Assembly (NCBI GenBank): GCA_934045905.1
Contig: OW203764.1
Coordinates: forward strand, 26,586,954-26,650,953
Reading direction: 5' to 3'
Length of the DNA: 64,000 bases
Source: Leuctra nigra
Taxonomy: Eukaryota > Arthropoda > Insecta > Plecoptera > Leuctridae
Within the stretch, counting starts at the first letter, position 1. Every line of letters starts with the position of its first letter. Under the pieces are notes generated by a model, which saw nothing but the letters and a program-made list of their open reading frames with translations, was not told the DNA's origin and ran no database searches. Both the position numbers and the translations under genes were made by a program. Positions 59,811-64,000 of this stretch are shown here, piece by piece.

Positions 59811-60768
59811 AAACCGTGGAACTTTGAAGTTTGAAGGTGTCTGTGTAGATGTCTAGAAATAATGCTCGCTCAGAGGTTAATGCAGGTGGCTTCGTCCAAG
59901 AGTTTGTAGTAGAAATAAACAATGTGTAGAAATCTGAAGCGCAGAAGTGAAGAGACAGAGACAAATGATGCGAGTTCTCGGGATAATCAAAACCAATGGA
60001 TGATCTCCAACTTGGACGCTATTTAATTTTAGACGTTTGAAAGAGTTCAGCTCTGAGAAAATAGCCATCTTCTTCGTCGTCGATTTAGTTCTCTAGTTGA
60101 CTTCATTACCAGGAAAATGAAGACACTATTTTATTCTGTGAGTGCGCCATCTCAGAATAATTGAGGTAGCCAATTTTGATTTAAAAGAGCCTATTACCTA
60201 CAAAATTTACCTGGGTATGTATATTTTACTTGATTGTCTGTAATGGTCTGTAAGAGCAATCCTATACATTGAACCATGATATTGAACTTATATTAATAAA
60301 GCAAAATAAATATTTAAGCAAATAATAAAAAAAAATACTTATGAGCTATTTTATTACCAAAACTTGCTTGTGTATTATTTTGTCACTTTTTGATGTAATA
60401 AAAGCTTTGATTTTTCTCTATTTCTTAATTTTCTTTACTTTACCAGAAATTTCTTATGCTTTAAATAGGTACAATTCAAATTTTTACATTTTAAAGTTTT
60501 CTTTAGCAAATCAATAGAATAGATGCAGTTTTCTGTATCAAGTAACATCTTTATGACACTTCAACTGGCATTTTTTTTAACAGGTATGATTTATATTCGA
60601 AAAATAGTGTAAAAACAAATTTTTAGATATTCGGCGTCGTATACAATTTTATTTTTGATTGGGGTTATCTATCAATTTTATGGTCAATACGGAAGCAGTG
60701 AGTAATATTCAGAACTATTATTTCAGCCGAAGAGGTTTTTTGGTGAAAGATTGAATACATGTGTGTAT
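59811..60768. other. Intergenic AT-rich DNA
   Basis: No gene features recognised between the hAT element and the tRNA gene. Confidence 0.4.
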
Positions 60769-60776
60769 AAAAAAAA
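60769..60776 (-). terminator. Pol III terminator of tRNA-Arg
   Basis: A run of eight T on the minus strand starts 2 nt after the discriminator base of the tRNA, as expected for Pol III termination. Confidence 0.85.
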
Positions 60777-60777
60777 C

Positions 60778-60850
60778 CATCCCTGGTGGGGATCGAACCC
60801 ACGACCTTTGGATTAGAAGTCCAACGCGCTATCCTCTGCGCCACAGGGAC
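60778..60850 (-). tRNA. tRNA-Arg (anticodon TCT)
   Basis: 73 nt and intronless. Acceptor stem GTCCCTG pairs with CAGGGAT (one G-T), discriminator G. The D arm has GGCGCAGAGGATAGCGC (A-box). The anticodon arm TTGGA-CTTCTAA-TCCAA has anticodon TCT reading AGA. The T arm GTGGG-TTCGATC-CCCAC is a perfect B-box. A T8 terminator follows. It appears fully functional. Its nearest neighbour is the divergent OFD1-like gene ~430 bp away. Confidence 0.97.
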
Positions 60851-61277
60851 GAACTGGAATTCCGACCGAAAAAGACCAATAACTAGTAGGGCGACCCAGA
60901 TTGAATGAATTAACACTTAAAATAATAATAGGACGCAGTATTGTGCCTAAAATTTAATTTCAATTTGTGTAGTTTACCTCCCCGGGGCAAATCTCCGCGA
61001 TAGATCGAACCACTGCCATTGAAATGTGCCTTATATTTCTAAATAGAAGGCTGTGAGTATTTAGTTAATTTTCCTACAGGTGACAGCACTGTGCAGATGT
61101 CCGCCGGGCGCCGGTCAGTCAGTCGCTTTTTGTTTGTTTACATCGAGTTTGAAAATGTAGGCGAGGTTTGTGAGGGCCCCCAAAAAATCTGGTTAATGCT
61201 GATCAGCATGTAGTCATCAGTTTTAGGCAACATGCTAAATTATTAGTGCCTTATCAAGTTACCAAAAAAACATAATC
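60851..61277 (+). promoter_or_regulatory. Upstream region of the OFD1-like gene
   Basis: Interval between the tRNA and the OFD1-like start codon. An initiator-like GTCAGTCAGTCGC at 61116-61128 without an upstream TATA suggests a TATA-less start. This also clears room for the tRNA's own upstream region on the other strand. Confidence 0.4.
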
Positions 61278-64000
61278 ATGTCTCACAATAATTTTCCTGA
61301 ATTTCTTCGAGACCCCGACAAGCTGTCATCAGACGAGTTCTGTCAAAAACTATGCCAGTGGTAAATTTGTCAATATTTATTTCTCATGGTTGCGTTTTAT
61401 TATTTAAGTGTTAATTAAAGATTATTTTTGCAGGTTTAAGGAACAAGGTTTGATGGCGGAGCTCAGGGCACATCTACGAGCTCTCTTAATAACTGCACTG
61501 AAGGGCTCGGCGCTTGGACCGCAACCTCCACTGAAAGCAGTTTCTCCGAAAGTCCAATCCCTTAATTTGTTGATTGCAGAATTTTTAATGCAGCAGCATT
61601 ATCACTATAGCCTGTCCGTGTTTACTAGTGAAGCCCCATTACAAGAATTCTCTGCATTTGCGGGAGGCAGCTCAAGATCGGCACCAACTACGCGGCCTGT
61701 ATTTTTACTTCGGGATGTTCAAGATATCTTGCAGTCACTAGGTCTTCCTCCTGACTCAGAGGAAAGCATAAGAATAAGCAGATTATACCAAGATAATGAA
61801 GACCGTGATAGTCTACTTACCTGCATATTCCGAATTCTTCCAGCTTTTACTTGTACACCCCATGTTGATCAGCGAAAAATAAAAAACAATGTAACGGAAG
61901 AGGTGGCGAGGGTTGAAGAGAGTGACAAGAATATCCTCACAACCAAGTCTTCAAAACAGGATCTAGAATGGACTGGTGAAATGTTCAACACTGAGATACC
62001 AAAAATTCTTACCCAGTGTAATATGAAAATGGAACATGCTCAGCAATTGCAGGATCAATTAAAAAGGTTTCTAGAATTAGAGGTTAGCAGAGTTCGTAAA
62101 GAAGAAGAGGTAAAATACCAACAAGAACTTGTATCCAGAGAAACCAACATTCAGATTAGTTTGAAACAACGAGATGGGCTCTTCAGACACCTTATTGATG
62201 AATCTCAAACTAGAATCGAACACGAGAAAAATTATGTCAAGAAAAGTCGTCAAGAGATGAATGAAATAGCAATTGATATGCGACGCAGTCATGAGCAAAT
62301 GTCAAAAAGGTTTTCAGCGCTGGAGGTAAGATTTCTCTTTGACTTCAAAATTAATTCAATACCTGCTGGGTACCTACCTGCACTTCCCACTGTTGCTAGA
62401 TATTATACACCTAATTATTGTGTAATGAAGATAGAAGGAAAGAGAGAAATAGTAGGTACCTATAGAATGATAGAAGGAAATAAAATCAAGAAAGATGATT
62501 AGTAGGGGTGTTCACGATTACGATTTAATCAAATCGATTAATCGATTATGACATTCAAAACGATTAATCGATGTTAGAAAAAAATAATTGAATTATATCA
62601 ATTTGAATTTTTCGCCTTGAAAATGTTTGCAATTTACAACATCTAAAATGACTGCCTTCATTCTGTCAACATTTTTCTTTGTGTGCGTAATATTTGAGTG
62701 ATAAATTCATGTTTGTGTGTATTTTCCCAAGTTTCAGTGTGTATTTCTCATTCGCATTACCAAGTGATGATTGAATGAATTACGGCACAACACATTCATT
62801 TCAGTCTTTGAAGTACAAATGAATGACTTCCCGGACACATTTCATTGTTGAGGTTAATATTGCCGTAAAAGATGATGATGACCACCCTGAACATGATGAC
62901 ATCTAGTTATATCAATACGATTAAATTCAATTATTTAATCGTTAAAATACAAAATCGAATTAATAATCGATTTAAATTAAATAATCGTTGAACACCCTTA
63001 ATGATTAGTCACTTTCTTCTTCTATCTTGGCCTTACAGGGCTGTGCGCCCTATTGCCTCCACAACCTTTCCTACTTGACCAGGTCCATTGCGTCTCTCCT
63101 CCAATCTGCCACTCCTAGGGTAGTGGCGTCTTTGACCACATTGTCCGCCCATCTTCTCTTAGTGATTAGTTTCTACTTTCTATTACCTAATTAACGTATC
63201 TTATTTGTCCAGGAATGGGGAGAAGCTCTACGAGCAAAAGAGCTGGAGTTGCAGGAGCTTAAACATCGAGAAGCTCTGCAGTTAACTGAAAAGAAGAGTC
63301 AACTCCAACTTCAGCAACGCCAGCTGGACATGGAGCTGAAAAGGTATTACAATATTTGTTCACATTGAAGTAGGGAAGGACACAAAGATGCACGTACTTC
63401 AGTAAACGTGCACACTCTCTCCCCTAATGCAGTGATTTATCATCAGATGTAAGGTAAATTACTGTAACAGCCCATATATCCGTGCTGTGCCAGTAAATTT
63501 AGTATTGAAGTTGGGAGGCATCATACCATTCACTAAAATTTATTTTAATTTATGTATATCTTCATTATCTTTCATTTAAGGGCAACATATTTTATTGTGG
63601 AAGCATTGTAATGTTGGGTGTGCTAGAACTGAGGCTAGACCTAGAGGGCTGGGCAGTTCAACTTCTCTCCGGTAGGGCCAGAGACTAGATCTTATCAGGG
63701 CACATTAAGACGGCTGGGTAGTGAGTTTGACCTTGAAGAGTTTTTTAATCGATTTTTATCAATATCTTTTACCAATGTAATTGTTAACAAAATAGGGCTA
63801 TGTACGCGTATTCAGAACAGTTCAATAATAATTTCATAGTTTGGAATAAGTTATTAGGTTTATTTTGTCCAACAGATGTTTAGAACCCGAAAATTAGTAA
63901 AATTATGGTTCTAAACATCTGTTGGACAAAATAAAACTGATAACTTATTCCAAACTATGAAATTATTTTCGTTGAACTGTTCTGAATATGCGTACAAAGC
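61278..64000 (+). CDS. OFD1: OFD1-like centriolar/ciliary LisH coiled-coil protein, 5' part (partial)
   Basis: Exons 61278-61360, 61434-62325, 63213-63343, then an intron to the window edge. Donors GTAAAT, GTAAGA, GTATTA; acceptors GCAG and CCAG; phases 2, 0, 2 join in frame to 368 residues. Residues ~17-50 (LSSDEFCQKL...WFKEQGLMAELRAHLRALL) match the conserved OFD1 N-terminus. A LisH motif follows at about 68-95 (LNLLIAEFL...HYHYSLSVFTSE), and long coiled coil covers ~220-368 (QLQDQLKRFLELE..., ALRAKELELQELKHRE). OFD1 sits at centriolar distal ends and satellites and is needed for cilia; a function here is inferred from homology. Intron 2 (887 bp) is largely a hAT insertion and a LINE fragment. 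FOP-family LisH proteins are the main alternative but lack this long coiled coil. Confidence 0.8.
62503..63000. mobile_element. Non-autonomous hAT element in OFD1-like intron 2
   Basis: 498 bp with termini TAGGGGTGTTCACGATTA and TAATCGTTGAACACCCTTA, flanked by exact ATGATTAG repeats (62495-62502 and 63001-63008). The interior ends are rich in ATCGATTAATCGATT-type palindromes. Confidence 0.9.
63013..63160 (-). pseudogene. LINE 3' coding fragment in OFD1-like intron 2
   Basis: The minus strand encodes KRRWADNVVKDATTLGVADW then RRDAMDLVK and an in-frame stop, followed by RLWRQ. This resembles the extreme C-terminus of invertebrate RTE/CR1-like LINE polyproteins (W.D.V..D...LG...W...A.DR..W). 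It ends with a GAAGAAGAA tail. A 5'-truncated, inactive copy, antisense to the host gene. Confidence 0.6.
63797..64000. mobile_element. Foldback MITE cut by the window edge
   Basis: Two ~90-bp arms, 63797-63886 and 63907-64000, are inverse complements (GTACGCGTATTCAGAACAGT ... ACTGTTCTGAATATGCGTAC), with a ~20-bp loop. It lies in intron 3 of the OFD1-like gene. The right end may extend beyond the window. Confidence 0.82.

Noticed and set aside
60665..60916. 83-codon minus frame with the phrase VAQRIARWTSNPKVVGSIPTRDG
   Set aside because: It is the translation of the tRNA-Arg(TCT) gene, a well-known spurious ORF; the cloverleaf and T8 terminator explain the sequence.
62326..62502. Extension of the OFD1-like frame past the exon 2 donor
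   Set aside because: A GTAAGA donor at 62326 and a matching in-frame exon at 63213 with continuing coiled coil show that this is intron read-through, ending at a hAT insertion.

Overview
This is a window of animal nuclear DNA, AT-rich and packed with transposons. The genes have GT-AG introns, there is a TATA/Inr promoter and a Pol III tRNA, and the repeats (Jockey LINE, Helitron-like, hAT, Tc1-type MITEs) fit an arthropod, most likely an insect. The species cannot be fixed from the sequence alone.

Layout. 1-1781 (minus): the 5' two-exon part of electron transfer flavoprotein-ubiquinone oxidoreductase (ETFDH). It runs off the left edge and is head-to-head with a small single-exon PH-domain gene (2146-2559, plus). 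The ~0.2 kb between them carries an E-box, a GC-rich inverted repeat and a TATA box. 9361-13993 (minus): a complete, apparently young Jockey-type non-LTR retrotransposon with two open frames, a poly(A) tail and a perfect 10-bp target duplication. 14634-20635 (plus): a three-exon secreted or surface C-type lectin-like gene whose introns are largely transposon DNA. 21.8-60.7 kb: a long stretch without a recognisable host gene, full of Helitron-like, hAT, Harbinger, Tc1-type, SINE and LINE remnants and long poly-G tracts. 60778-60850 (minus): tRNA-Arg(TCT). 61278-64000 (plus): the 5' three exons of a LisH/coiled-coil centriolar protein resembling OFD1, running off the right edge.

The host genes are unrelated housekeeping, surface and ciliary functions; no operon-like cooperation is expected. 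The most unusual content is in the repeats: a Helitron-like family with asymmetric inverted termini and a hairpin + CTAGT end, which fills lectin intron 1 and brackets lectin exon 3; a four-unit tandem array in lectin intron 2 that repeats CRE, ETS and YY1/Pho-like motifs; hAT elements with different termini that share GC-hairpin modules; and long G tracts that all lie on one strand. All assignments come from reading the sequence; no database search was run.
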